Shown here piece after piece: positions 6,777 through 14,491 of a DNA stretch of 19,764 bases (positions are counted from its first letter, which is position 1; each line of letters begins with the position of its first letter). The notes beneath the pieces are model-generated. The model saw only the letters and a program-made list of their open reading frames with translations. It had not been told where the DNA came from and searched no databases. The DNA comes from Rickettsiales bacterium (GTDB lineage Bacteria; Pseudomonadota; Alphaproteobacteria; Rickettsiales; CANDYO01): contig CANDYO010000014.1 in NCBI GenBank assembly GCA_947424995.1, forward strand, positions 1 through 19,764, written 5' to 3'. The translations under genes were made by a program, and so were the position numbers.

Positions 6777-8993
6777 CTAATCAAAGCGATTATTCTTAGC
6801 AAGTCCAGCTGGAGGAATTTTACCAATTTTTCCACGCTTACCAATCCAAGGGGTTAACTTTTTCTCTCTTCGCTCTTGACCCAAGTAATTCCATGATAAG
6901 CCCTCACTTTCAGCAAGCAACTTCAAGGCGGATAATTTAGCTCCCTGATATTTTTGTAATTGCACTCCTTGCCCTCGTTTCATTATCGGTAATTCATCTA
7001 ATTTAAAGAGCAATAATTTACGATTACTACTAAGCACCGCAACTAAATCATCTTTCTCATTTATTAACTGACAGACTACCACCTCATCTCCTTCGGCAAT
7101 ATTCATCACTTTTTTACCCATTTTTGTCTGCGCTAGAACTTCACTAGCTTCAACAATAAATCCTTTACCATTACTGGTAGCTAGTAAAAATTTATCTTTA
7201 AGGCAATATGTCCGCATCTCAAGAATTTGTTCATCACGTTCTAGCTCTAATAACACGTTGATAGGATCTCCATCCCCTTTAGTAATAGTCATTGAACTTG
7301 CTTGCAAAGTATAGAACTTACCCAGTTCAGTAAAAATCAGTATTTTATCAGTAGTAAGCAACTCTAAGATAAACCTCTGCTCATCACCATCTTTATAGCG
7401 AATATTTTGCAAAGCTATATTATGGCCTTTAAGCGCTCTCACCCAACCTAATTTAGAGCAGATGAAAGTTAACGGCTCCTTAGCTATATAAGCCTCTATA
7501 TCTATTGCTTGAACTGCTATAAAACCCGTGTTTTCTATTGTGGTACGTCTTGCCCCAATCACAGTATTTAGACCAAATTTATTTTTCACTTCATTAAGCT
7601 CAGTTCTAATTACCTTCTTTAAAACAGCTGGGTTATTGATAATCTCTTCTAATTCAAGCTTAGCTTTACTCAATTGGTCATGCTCTGTTCGGATAGAGTT
7701 TTCCTCTAACTTACGCAAAGATTTTAGTCGCATATTTAAAATAGCTTCGGCTTGTACATCTGATAGCTTAAAAACCTCCATCAAAACATCTTTTGGCTCA
7801 TCTTCATAACGGATAATTCTAATAACTTCATCTAGATTTAGATAAGCTATTAAAAAGCCAGCTAGAATTTCTAGACGATGATTAACTTTGTCCAATCTAA
7901 ATTTTGAACGCTTCAAGACCACAATTTCTCGATGAGTTAAAAACTCAACTAGGATCTCTTTTAAATTCATCACCCTAGGCACAGAGTTACTATCTAAAAC
8001 ATTCATATTAAAACTTATTCTATATTCTAAATCAGTAAGCTTAAATAAAGACTCCATCACCGCTTCCGGAGCAATATTAGAATTTTTAGGCTTGATAACT
8101 AGAGCAATATTTTCTGCTGAATCATCATAAAAATCATCAATCAGTGGTAGCTTTTTATCTTTATATAATTCAGCTATTTTCTCAATTAACCTAGATTTTT
8201 GCACTTGATATGGCATCTGAGTAATAACAATTTGATAGTTATTACGTGGTAACTCTTCACGATGCCATACAGCTCGCACCTTAAAGCTACCTTTACCAGT
8301 CTCATATGTCTTCAGAATTGTTTCTTTAGTTTCATTAATGATCCCACCAGTTGGTAAATCTGGACCTTGAATATATTCAAGCAATTTAGCGATAGTAATT
8401 TCTGGCTTACTAAGTAGAGCTAAAGATGCTTCACAAAGCTCTGCTATATTATGCGGAGGAATAGACGTTGCCATTCCCACTGCAATTCCTTCAGTCCCGT
8501 TAGCAAGTAAATTGGGAAACATGGCTGGCAGAAGACATGGCTCACTATCTTGTTCATCATAAGTTGATTTAAAATTTACCGTATCTTCATCTAAATCTTT
8601 TAATAAGTATAATGAGACTTCTGTAAGTCTTGACTCTGTATACCGCATAGCAGCTGCATTATCACCATCAATAGAACCAAAATTTCCCTGTCCTTCGATT
8701 AATGGATAGCGAATCGTAAAATCCTGAGCAAGCCGTACTAAAGCATCATAAACAGCAGTATCTCCATGCGGATGGTATTTACCAATAACGTCACCGACCA
8801 CTCTTGCGCATTTTTTGTAAGCAGCTTTTGGATCCATTTTAAGCTGAAGCATGGCATATAAAATTCTTCGATGCACTGGCTTTAGTCCATCTCTAACATC
8901 AGGAAGAGATCTAGACATGATGGTGGAAAGAGCATAAGCTAAATACCGCTCATTCAAAGCATCTGTAAATTTTGTATCGATAATTTCAGTCAT
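6777..8993 (-). CDS. parC: DNA topoisomerase IV subunit A
   Basis: ParC cuts and rejoins DNA in the ParC2-ParE2 enzyme that separates linked daughter chromosomes. The breakage-reunion domain fills the first half: KPVHRRILYAM, then the quinolone-contact helix KYHPHGDTAVYDALVRLA with Thr79 and Asp83 at the E. coli Ser80/Glu84 places, then the catalytic Tyr118 in AAAMRYTESRL. The C-terminal part (about 500-738) holds weak beta-propeller blades and no GyrA box (QRRGG[KR]G), which favours ParC over GyrA; the 738-residue length also suits alphaproteobacterial ParC. It stands alone on the minus strand, convergent with rnpB and divergent from the histidine kinase. parE is not in the window. The start is the first ATG, with a weak GGGA upstream. 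Confidence 0.95.
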   Translation of the reverse strand: MTEIIDTKFTDALNERYLAYALSTIMSRSLPDVRDGLKPVHRRILYAMLQLKMDPKAAYKKCARVVGDVIGKYHPHGDTAVYDALVRLAQDFTIRYPLIEGQGNFGSIDGDNAAAMRYTESRLTEVSLYLLKDLDEDTVNFKSTYDEQDSEPCLLPAMFPNLLANGTEGIAVGMATSIPPHNIAELCEASLALLSKPEITIAKLLEYIQGPDLPTGGIINETKETILKTYETGKGSFKVRAVWHREELPRNNYQIVITQMPYQVQKSRLIEKIAELYKDKKLPLIDDFYDDSAENIALVIKPKNSNIAPEAVMESLFKLTDLEYRISFNMNVLDSNSVPRVMNLKEILVEFLTHREIVVLKRSKFRLDKVNHRLEILAGFLIAYLNLDEVIRIIRYEDEPKDVLMEVFKLSDVQAEAILNMRLKSLRKLEENSIRTEHDQLSKAKLELEEIINNPAVLKKVIRTELNEVKNKFGLNTVIGARRTTIENTGFIAVQAIDIEAYIAKEPLTFICSKLGWVRALKGHNIALQNIRYKDGDEQRFILELLTTDKILIFTELGKFYTLQASSMTITKGDGDPINVLLELERDEQILEMRTYCLKDKFLLATSNGKGFIVEASEVLAQTKMGKKVMNIAEGDEVVVCQLINEKDDLVAVLSSNRKLLLFKLDELPIMKRGQGVQLQKYQGAKLSALKLLAESEGLSWNYLGQERREKKLTPWIGKRGKIGKIPPAGLAKNNRFD

Positions 8994-9027
8994 TATTCCC
9001 GCATAGTTTAAGCCTTAATATTATTTA

Positions 9028-9055
9028 ATATTATCCATTTTAATAATTACTGCAA
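9028..9055 (-). promoter_or_regulatory. Predicted promoter for parC
   Basis: On the minus strand TTGCAG (9050-9055), a 16-base spacer and TAATAT (9028-9033) lie 35 bases before the parC ATG. It is the best sigma-70-like pair in this part of the 8994-9403 gap. Prediction only; AT-rich DNA gives chance matches. Confidence 0.45.
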
Positions 9056-9190
9056 GGTTATCTTAATAAATCCACACTTTGAATAATATTCATTAGATTA
9101 ATTATGATAATCCTTTGCCAAATGATTTATTGAGTATAGAATTAAGTAACTATTGCATGAGTTCAAAGCACTGCTTTAAAACACGTGAGA

Positions 9191-9322
9191 TCGTCATCCT
9201 TGCCGCTAGATTCAGCTAGTGGTGAGGATCCAGTTTAAATCTTTTAAAAACCTTTAATTACTCAAGGCTGTATAAGAGAATTAAACTGGACCCTCGGCCT
9301 ACGGCCAAGGGTGACAACGTCG
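9191..9322. repeat. Intergenic palindromic repeat, copy B (same family as 3801-3923)
   Basis: The left arm (9191-9244) includes CGTCATCCTTGCCG and GAGGATCCAGTTTAAATCTTT; the right arm (9273-9322) includes AAGAGAATTAAACTGGACCC, TCGG and CCAAGGGTGACAACG, which pair with it. The loop matches that of copy A. The right arm carries a small inner palindrome GGCCTACGGCC. It lies in the 410-base gap between the divergent parC and histidine kinase genes. Outside it the gap holds only the putative promoters and AT-rich sequence. Confidence 0.85.
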
Positions 9323-9324
9323 TA

Positions 9325-9352
9325 TTGTTTTAAATAGCTAATTATATATAAC
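9325..9352 (+). promoter_or_regulatory. Possible promoter for the histidine kinase gene
   Basis: TTGTTT (9325-9330), a 16-base spacer and TATAAC (9347-9352) lie about 50 bases before the kinase ATG, directly after repeat B. The -10 box is good and the -35 box poor, so this is tentative. Confidence 0.3.
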
Positions 9353-9403
9353 ATCTCGTACAACAGCTTAATTAATCTAACGCTCAATTTTACAGTACTA
9401 ATT

Positions 9404-10873
9404 ATGAAACTTAATTACTTCAATAAAAATACCGGTAAAATCCTAGTTATTTCATTAATTTTTTCTATATTGATGGTTATAATTCTGCACGCAGTATTAG
9501 CGACATTGGTTAAGCGTAACTTTGAACAATCAGCTAGCATTTTTACTGAAAGCTTAAGTGATAACGTTTATATGCCTAATTATACTGGCGACAGCTATAT
9601 GCTCGATTCTAAAAATAATCCACAATACCTAAATTTAATCCTCAAAACTCTTGAGTTTATTAAGGATTATCCAGCCGTACAAATCAATATTTATAACGCT
9701 AATGCACAAAAAATTATTTCTACTAATAAAAACACTATCAATCCATATTACTTAAATCATCAATATAATTTTGCTAAGCTAATGGATCTAATCTCTAAAG
9801 CAATAATTCAAAGAGATAAACAAAATATCAATAATGCTTTAGCTGGAGAAGTCTTTAGTCAGCTTTTTATTTTAGCAAAATTTAATCATGAATCTATTGG
9901 CTCACTCTTAAAAATAACCTTACCAATTATAGTTAATTTTGATCAAAAGACTGATCAAGTGATTGGAGTGGTAGAGATATATTATGATATTACTCAACAA
10001 TGGAAAATGCTATCCAATACTAGGTTTTTTGTAATTTTATTAATGGGAATCTTATTTCTGGTAAATTATCTATTGATTAGAAATAACTTATTAGAAGCTA
10101 ATAAAATTATTAATCAACAATCTCTTGAACTTGAAGATCTTAATAAAGAGTTGGAAAAAGCTAGAGATGAAAACCAACAAAAATCTGATTTTCTAGCTAA
10201 TACTAGCCATGAATTACGCACACCACTTAATGCAATTATTGGGTTTTCAGAAATTATTATGTCTGAAGCCATGGGACCAATAGAAAACGAACAATATAAA
10301 GAATATGCTGGAGATATCAATATTTCCGGTAATCATTTGCTTAGCTTGATTAACGATATACTTGATTATTCTAAAGCTTCTGCAAAGAAATTAGAAGTTG
10401 AGTCTATCACCATAGATATTCGTAAAATAATTACTACTAGTCTAAGACTGATAACTCCACGCGCTAAAGAAAATTCTCTTGAGTTAAAACATGAAATTCC
10501 AGATTATCCTATTTTAATTAAAGCAGATCCTAAAAGACTTAAGCAATGCTTGCTTAACCTATTATCCAACGCAGTTAAATTCACCCCTAGCGGCGGAAAA
10601 ATTACTATTTCCACTACTATAGAGGAAATAGATGAGTTAAAATTCGTCATCATCAAAGTTGAAGATACCGGTATTGGCATTGCTGATAAAGACTTAGCTA
10701 GAGCAATGAGCGCTTTTGGTCAGGTGGATAGCAAGCTAAATCGTAAATACGAAGGAACTGGACTTGGCCTACCATTTACCAAAAAATTGGTTGAACTAAT
10801 GAATGGAACCTTCAAAATTCGCAGCAAATTGGGCATTGGAACTATCGCCTCAATGAAATTCGCTTGCGATTAA
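9404..10873 (+). CDS. Membrane sensor histidine kinase, PleC/DivJ/PdhS-like
   Basis: This is a two-component sensor kinase. Two membrane helices (about 13-35 and 206-226) enclose an extracytoplasmic sensor region of about 170 residues that I do not recognise. A coiled coil (about 230-262) leads to the HisKA domain with the phospho-acceptor His269 in FLANTSHELRTPLNAIIGFS. The ATPase domain has the N box (LLNLLSNAVKFT), G1 DTGIGI (421-426), F box FGQ (438-440) and G2 GTGLGL (451-456), so all catalytic motifs are intact. The HisKA sequence, with GFSEIIMSEAMGPI and SGNHLLSLINDILDYSK, is the form found in alphaproteobacterial PleC/DivJ/PdhS kinases that act on DivK-type regulators. No response regulator is adjacent, so it is an orphan kinase; the signal and partner are unknown. 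The Shine-Dalgarno sequence is weak. Confidence 0.93.
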   Translation: MKLNYFNKNTGKILVISLIFSILMVIILHAVLATLVKRNFEQSASIFTESLSDNVYMPNYTGDSYMLDSKNNPQYLNLILKTLEFIKDYPAVQINIYNANAQKIISTNKNTINPYYLNHQYNFAKLMDLISKAIIQRDKQNINNALAGEVFSQLFILAKFNHESIGSLLKITLPIIVNFDQKTDQVIGVVEIYYDITQQWKMLSNTRFFVILLMGILFLVNYLLIRNNLLEANKIINQQSLELEDLNKELEKARDENQQKSDFLANTSHELRTPLNAIIGFSEIIMSEAMGPIENEQYKEYAGDINISGNHLLSLINDILDYSKASAKKLEVESITIDIRKIITTSLRLITPRAKENSLELKHEIPDYPILIKADPKRLKQCLLNLLSNAVKFTPSGGKITISTTIEEIDELKFVIIKVEDTGIGIADKDLARAMSAFGQVDSKLNRKYEGTGLGLPFTKKLVELMNGTFKIRSKLGIGTIASMKFACD

Positions 10874-10930
10874 GAGGTTATATACTATTTCTTTCGCATC
10901 ATTCCTATAAAAGCTCTCTAACTTAAATTA

Positions 10931-11118
10931 TGAACGTCATTGCGAGAAAAACTCGTCGTAGCCGAAGGCTGGATGAGTTTTTTGTGGCAATCCAGGTAAG
11001 AATTCAGATTCGTAGAATCTGCTTAACTATTATAATGAAGCCTTCGGCTTATTTTTTACCTAGATTGCCACGATACGCGTTTCCGCCTGCGGCATAAAAC
11101 GCTCCTTTCGCAATGACG
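10931..11118. repeat. Intergenic palindromic repeat, copy D
   Basis: The outer arms TGAACGTCATTGCGAG (10931-10946) and CTTTCGCAATGACG (11105-11118) are inverted repeats. Next to the left arm is a hairpin with a CCGAAGGC core; then GTGGCAATCCAGGTAA (10984-10999) pairs with TTACCTAGATTGCCAC (11056-11071), and a GAAGCCTTCGGCTT hairpin sits in the loop. The design matches copy C, but the hairpin module between the outer and inner arms differs. It takes up half of the 402-base gap after the histidine kinase. The remaining sequence is AT-rich with a promoter near its end. Confidence 0.82.
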
Positions 11119-11212
11119 ACAAACTTCTTTTTTGGTTAATTCACATATTTATAAAAGTAAGCTACAACGACGACACTTCCAACTAAAAGTTTTCTTCCTA
11201 CTCTAAAAAAGC

Positions 11213-11240
11213 TTGCATATTCAAAAAAAAACATTAATAT
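11213..11240 (+). promoter_or_regulatory. Predicted promoter for the 11276 orphan gene
   Basis: TTGCAT (11213-11218), a 16-base A-rich spacer and TAATAT (11235-11240) lie 35 bases before the ATG. The same -10 hexamer and spacing occur before parC. The gene then has a clear GGAG 7 bases before its start. Prediction only. Confidence 0.45.
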
Positions 11241-11275
11241 GGCCCCGTCTTAACACTTAAATTACGGAGTTTTTT

Positions 11276-12475
11276 ATGAGCAAAGAATTATTTCAATTAC
11301 AAATAAATGAAGCTAAAAATTATGCAGAAGCAGAGGCTAGACAACTTGAAGAATTTATGCAACCCATGACAGATCATGCTATGTATGAAGTTTTTAATGC
11401 CCAGTTTAATCTTTTGAATCAAGCAATAGGGAATCTTGAAGCCATAGTTTTACCAGATGATGCAGAAGGCATTGAAGTTACTGAGAATCCTTATCAGGCT
11501 CTAATAACTGAAGCTTACGCATTTAATACCACAACATTTATTGGTGAACATCCGCTTGTTGAGCCAGAAGCTGCAGTAACTAGCCTTACAGAAGATTTAA
11601 ATCAAGAGCATATAGAAGCTCCTAAGGGTAACGATCAAGCTATTCAACCTGGGTCTACAGCTGGAGGAGGTTTTATGTCTAGACTATTTGCCTCTACTAG
11701 CTCTTCTGCATCAGTAGATTCAAAAGCTAGCAGTCATGCTAAAACTGGAAGTTGGTTTTTCAATCCTTTTGCTGGCGGCACAAGCTCAGCTGTAGATAAA
11801 GATGCTACTCCGCAAGATTTAAAGGATGCTCCTGATAATGCAGAAGAATCAAAAGTTTCTGGCGATGAAGCCCCCACTACAGAACATCCAGCTCCAGTAG
11901 TAGTAGCTGAACAAAATGCTAATGGTGGCACAACTCTCCAGGATATAGTTCCAGCTCCAGTACCAGTTACAGCTCCAATAGTAGCTGAGCAAAATGTTAA
12001 CGGTAAATGGTTTGGTAGCTTATTTTCTGGTATTTCCAGTTGTGGAGGCTGCTCAAGTTCAGCCGTAGCTAATAATGCTCATGCTCCGCAAGATTTAAAG
12101 GGTCAACAGGATAAAGAAGAAGAATCAAAAGTTTCTGGTGATGACGCCGTTACTACAGAACATCCAGCTCCAGCAGCAGTAGCCGTACAAAACGCTGATG
12201 ACACCATAATAGGTTCCATACTTGGTAATAGACAACTTCCTCCAGTCTTGACCCCACAACCAGTAGTAAATAACAACCCTAATGCTACAATTAACGCTAC
12301 AATGGTTGCAGCTCAGCAGCAACAAGTTGATCAATATGGTCTTCCTCTTCTAGGACAACCTCAAGGACAAAGTTCTTTAAGTAGAGACATTGAAAGTGGT
12401 ATTACAACTACAGATTCAGTAGTATTAAAATTATTTGATAAGAACCATGATCACGATCATGATCAGACAATGTAA
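11276..12475 (+). CDS. Orphan Ala/Pro/Ser-rich protein with internal duplication and His/Asp tail
   Basis: I do not recognise this 399-residue protein. The N-terminal 110 residues look like ordered acidic helix (QINEAKNYAEAEARQLEEF and on). The rest is low-complexity and rich in Ala, Pro, Ser, Thr and Gln. Residues 179-217 and 271-309 are a gap-free duplication, 27 of 39 identical, centred on EESKVSGDEAPTTEHPAP. A short aromatic motif precedes each copy (GSWFFNPFAGG at 158-168 and GKWFGSLFSG at 243-252), with a looser third version at 132-142. Cys256 and Cys259 form a CGGC in one copy only. The C-terminus ends with DKNHDHDHDQTM, a possible metal-binding tail. There is no signal peptide or membrane helix. 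GGAG before the ATG and its own promoter support real expression. The features suit a secreted or surface-associated protein of a host-adapted bacterium, but that is inference from composition. Confidence 0.8.
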   Translation: MSKELFQLQINEAKNYAEAEARQLEEFMQPMTDHAMYEVFNAQFNLLNQAIGNLEAIVLPDDAEGIEVTENPYQALITEAYAFNTTTFIGEHPLVEPEAAVTSLTEDLNQEHIEAPKGNDQAIQPGSTAGGGFMSRLFASTSSSASVDSKASSHAKTGSWFFNPFAGGTSSAVDKDATPQDLKDAPDNAEESKVSGDEAPTTEHPAPVVVAEQNANGGTTLQDIVPAPVPVTAPIVAEQNVNGKWFGSLFSGISSCGGCSSSAVANNAHAPQDLKGQQDKEEESKVSGDDAVTTEHPAPAAVAVQNADDTIIGSILGNRQLPPVLTPQPVVNNNPNATINATMVAAQQQQVDQYGLPLLGQPQGQSSLSRDIESGITTTDSVVLKLFDKNHDHDHDQTM

Positions 12476-12517
12476 TAGAAGTTAAGTTAAACCTCACTCG
12501 TCATTAAATTACGAGGT

Positions 12518-12710
12518 CGTCATTCTCGAGACCAAGCTTCGCTTGGTGTCGGGGAATCTCATGAGAAAATAAACTCTTAAGATCCCTGGTTGAGCTGCCT
12601 CTGGCAGCTTTCCATGGATTGTAAAAGTTCATTAATGCCGCTGTGAACGTCTATTTGCGAAAAAAATATTTTATTGCATTTTATGCAGAAAACATTTTTT
12701 CGCGATGACG
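12518..12710. repeat. Intergenic palindromic repeats, copy E (two abutting units)
   Basis: Two units lie side by side. Unit E1 (12518 to about 12630) starts CGTCATTCTCGAGACCAAGC, contains the small hairpins ACCAAGCTTCGCTTGGT and AGCTGCCTCTGGCAGCT, and has an unclear right end. Unit E2 (12644-12710) starts TGAACGTCTATTTGCGA, folds as one hairpin of GCGAAAAAA against TTTTTTCGC around ATTGCATTTTATGCA, and ends CGCGATGACG. E2 looks like a complete minimal copy of the hairpin found inside copy C. The pair fills the 310-base gap between the convergent orphan gene and cysW and probably separates their transcripts. Confidence 0.75.
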
Positions 12711-12785
12711 GCTCGTAGCTGAGATTACGTGAACCTGCCAAATATAACGCATCTACTCTAAAAATATTCAGTTATTACTGATTAT

Positions 12786-13577
12786 TCACCGTAAAAATGA
12801 ACGCTTAACCAATAGAGTAATCATCGCTAGACAAGCAAAAATTGAAGCAACTGCGAAGGCTGCCACATAGTTATATTCATTATATAAAATCTCTACATGC
12901 ATTGGAACAGTAGTAGTTTCACCACGAATATGGCCAGATACTACTGAAACGGCGCCGAACTCACCAAAAGCTCTAGAAAGCGAAAGCAGCAATCCGTAAA
13001 GGATTCCCCATTTAATATTAGGCAGAGTGACATAGTAAAAAGTCTTAAAGCCACTAGCACCTAGTGAAAGAGCTGCCTCTTCTTCTTCATTACCATGTTC
13101 TTGCATAACCGGGATCAACTCTCTTGCCATAAATGGTAATGTTACAAAAAGGGTAGCAATTACAACAGCAGGTACTGCAAAAACAAACTGTAAATCATGT
13201 TTAGCTAACCAAGATCCTAGTAATGATTCTATGCCAAAAATCGATAGAAATATAAAACCTGAAATAATCGGTGAAATTGAAAAAGGCAAATCAATTAAGG
13301 CCACCAGAATGCTTTTACCTTTAAATTCAAATTTAGCAATACACCAAGAAGCAGCCACACCAAAAACCAAATTTATTGGCACGGCAATCAATGCTACTAA
13401 TAATGATAACTTAATTGCATCGATAGCCTCTTCATCAGTTAAATAGCGCCAATATGAAGCAATTCCTTCACTAAAAGCGGTTATAAAAACAGTAAAAATT
13501 GGCAAAGCAAAACAAATGACCACCGTCAATAGACTTAAAGTTATAAAAAGATTTTTTATCCAAGCTGGCTGTTTCAT
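12786..13577 (-). CDS. cysW: Sulfate/thiosulfate-type ABC transporter permease CysW
   Basis: This is an inner-membrane permease subunit with about six helices. The EAA loop that docks with the ATPase is at 167-175 (EAALSLGAS followed by GFKTFYYVTLP). The GEFGAVSVVSGHIRGETTTVP segment (about 206-226) is highly typical of CysW, as is the later EILYNEYNYVAAFAVAS. Length 263 is slightly shorter than E. coli CysW. Its ATG overlaps the end of cysT by 4 bases. Neither CysA (ATPase) nor a CysP/Sbp binding protein is next to the pair, so other parts must lie elsewhere or the system is incomplete. The substrate is inferred from family and could be another oxyanion. Confidence 0.88.
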   Translation of the reverse strand: MKQPAWIKNLFITLSLLTVVICFALPIFTVFITAFSEGIASYWRYLTDEEAIDAIKLSLLVALIAVPINLVFGVAASWCIAKFEFKGKSILVALIDLPFSISPIISGFIFLSIFGIESLLGSWLAKHDLQFVFAVPAVVIATLFVTLPFMARELIPVMQEHGNEEEEAALSLGASGFKTFYYVTLPNIKWGILYGLLLSLSRAFGEFGAVSVVSGHIRGETTTVPMHVEILYNEYNYVAAFAVASIFACLAMITLLVKRSFLR

Positions 13578-14389
13578 GGCGCTAACCTTCTAGCTAAAAG
13601 ATTAATCACCCATAAAATAACAAAAGCCATCAGCAACATCACTAACGCAATTGCGGTTGCCTGATTATAATCAAATTGTTCAATTTTACTATAAATAAGC
13701 AGTGAAACAATTTCAGACTCTTTAGGGATATTACTAGCAATAAATATCACTGCTCCATATTCACTTAAACCTCTAGCAAAACATAAACTAAAAGCTGATA
13801 AAATTGACGGCAAAAAGCTTGGCAGGTAAATTCGCCAAAATATTTGCCAGCCACTAGCACCAAGGTTATAAGCTGCAGCTTCGATATCTGTATCAATTTC
13901 TCTAATAACCGGCTCAATGGTTCTGATTGCTAGTGGTAAACCTACAAAAATCAAGGCAACTATGATCCCAAAATTAGTGAAAGCAACTTGAATACCAATT
14001 TTAGCTAAATATTTACCTACAAATGCATCTGGAGAATAAAGAGTAGCCAAAGTCAAGCCAGCAATAGCCGTAGGTAAAGCTAACGGAAGATCTATTAGTA
14101 TTTCAATTAATGACTTACCTATAAATTGATACTTCACAATAGTCCAACTGATTAACAGCCCTAGACTCACGCTTATTATACTAGCGAAAAAAGCGGTGGT
14201 AAAAGTAAGCTGATAAGCAGCGATTACTCTGCTATTGGTAACAGTACTAATAAATTCAGTTAGATTCAGGTTACTCGCATGAAATAATAGATGCGAGATA
14301 GGCAAAACCACTAACAATAATAGATAAAATATCGTATAGATGAGTGAAATTTTAAAGAATGGTAAAATATTATGCTTTGGTTTTAACAT
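13574..14389 (-). CDS. cysT: Sulfate/thiosulfate-type ABC transporter permease CysT (CysU)
   Basis: This is the partner permease of CysW, forming a heterodimer pore in the inner membrane. The helix at 13-34 is followed by five more, and the EAA loop is at 170-179 (EAAAYNLGAS then GWQIFWRIYLP). The segments LIDLPLALPTAIAGLTL (98-114) and FARGLSEYGAVIFIASNIP (from about 204) identify the CysT branch of the oxyanion permeases (CysT, ModB). Length 271 is normal. Upstream there is only a weak Shine-Dalgarno sequence. A 102-base gap separates it from the desuccinylase-like gene on the same strand, with no evidence that they work together. Sulfate transport is rare in Rickettsiales, which usually take up reduced sulfur compounds. 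Confidence 0.88.
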   Translation of the reverse strand: MLKPKHNILPFFKISLIYTIFYLLLLVVLPISHLLFHASNLNLTEFISTVTNSRVIAAYQLTFTTAFFASIISVSLGLLISWTIVKYQFIGKSLIEILIDLPLALPTAIAGLTLATLYSPDAFVGKYLAKIGIQVAFTNFGIIVALIFVGLPLAIRTIEPVIREIDTDIEAAAYNLGASGWQIFWRIYLPSFLPSILSAFSLCFARGLSEYGAVIFIASNIPKESEIVSLLIYSKIEQFDYNQATAIALVMLLMAFVILWVINLLARRLAP

Positions 14390-14491
14390 TATTTTTATCC
14401 ATATAAATTCTCTAAAATCTATAATACATGTTTTTAAGCCAGCATCCAGAGAGATTTTTTTTACTAGCGTTTTTTAGCTTCATATAGATTA

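Noticed and set aside
6777..8993. GyrA in place of ParC
   Set aside because: No GyrA box, shorter C-terminal domain, and the length of 738 fits alphaproteobacterial ParC.
11734..11931. Minus-strand open frame opposite the repetitive orphan gene
   Set aside because: Its composition (Ser, Gly, Ala, Val) is explained by the opposite strand's low-complexity coding; no ribosome site is visible.
12786..14389. Molybdate permease (ModB) assignment
   Set aside because: Two different permeases in overlapping genes with CysT- and CysW-specific segments fit the sulfate system; ModB works as a homodimer.
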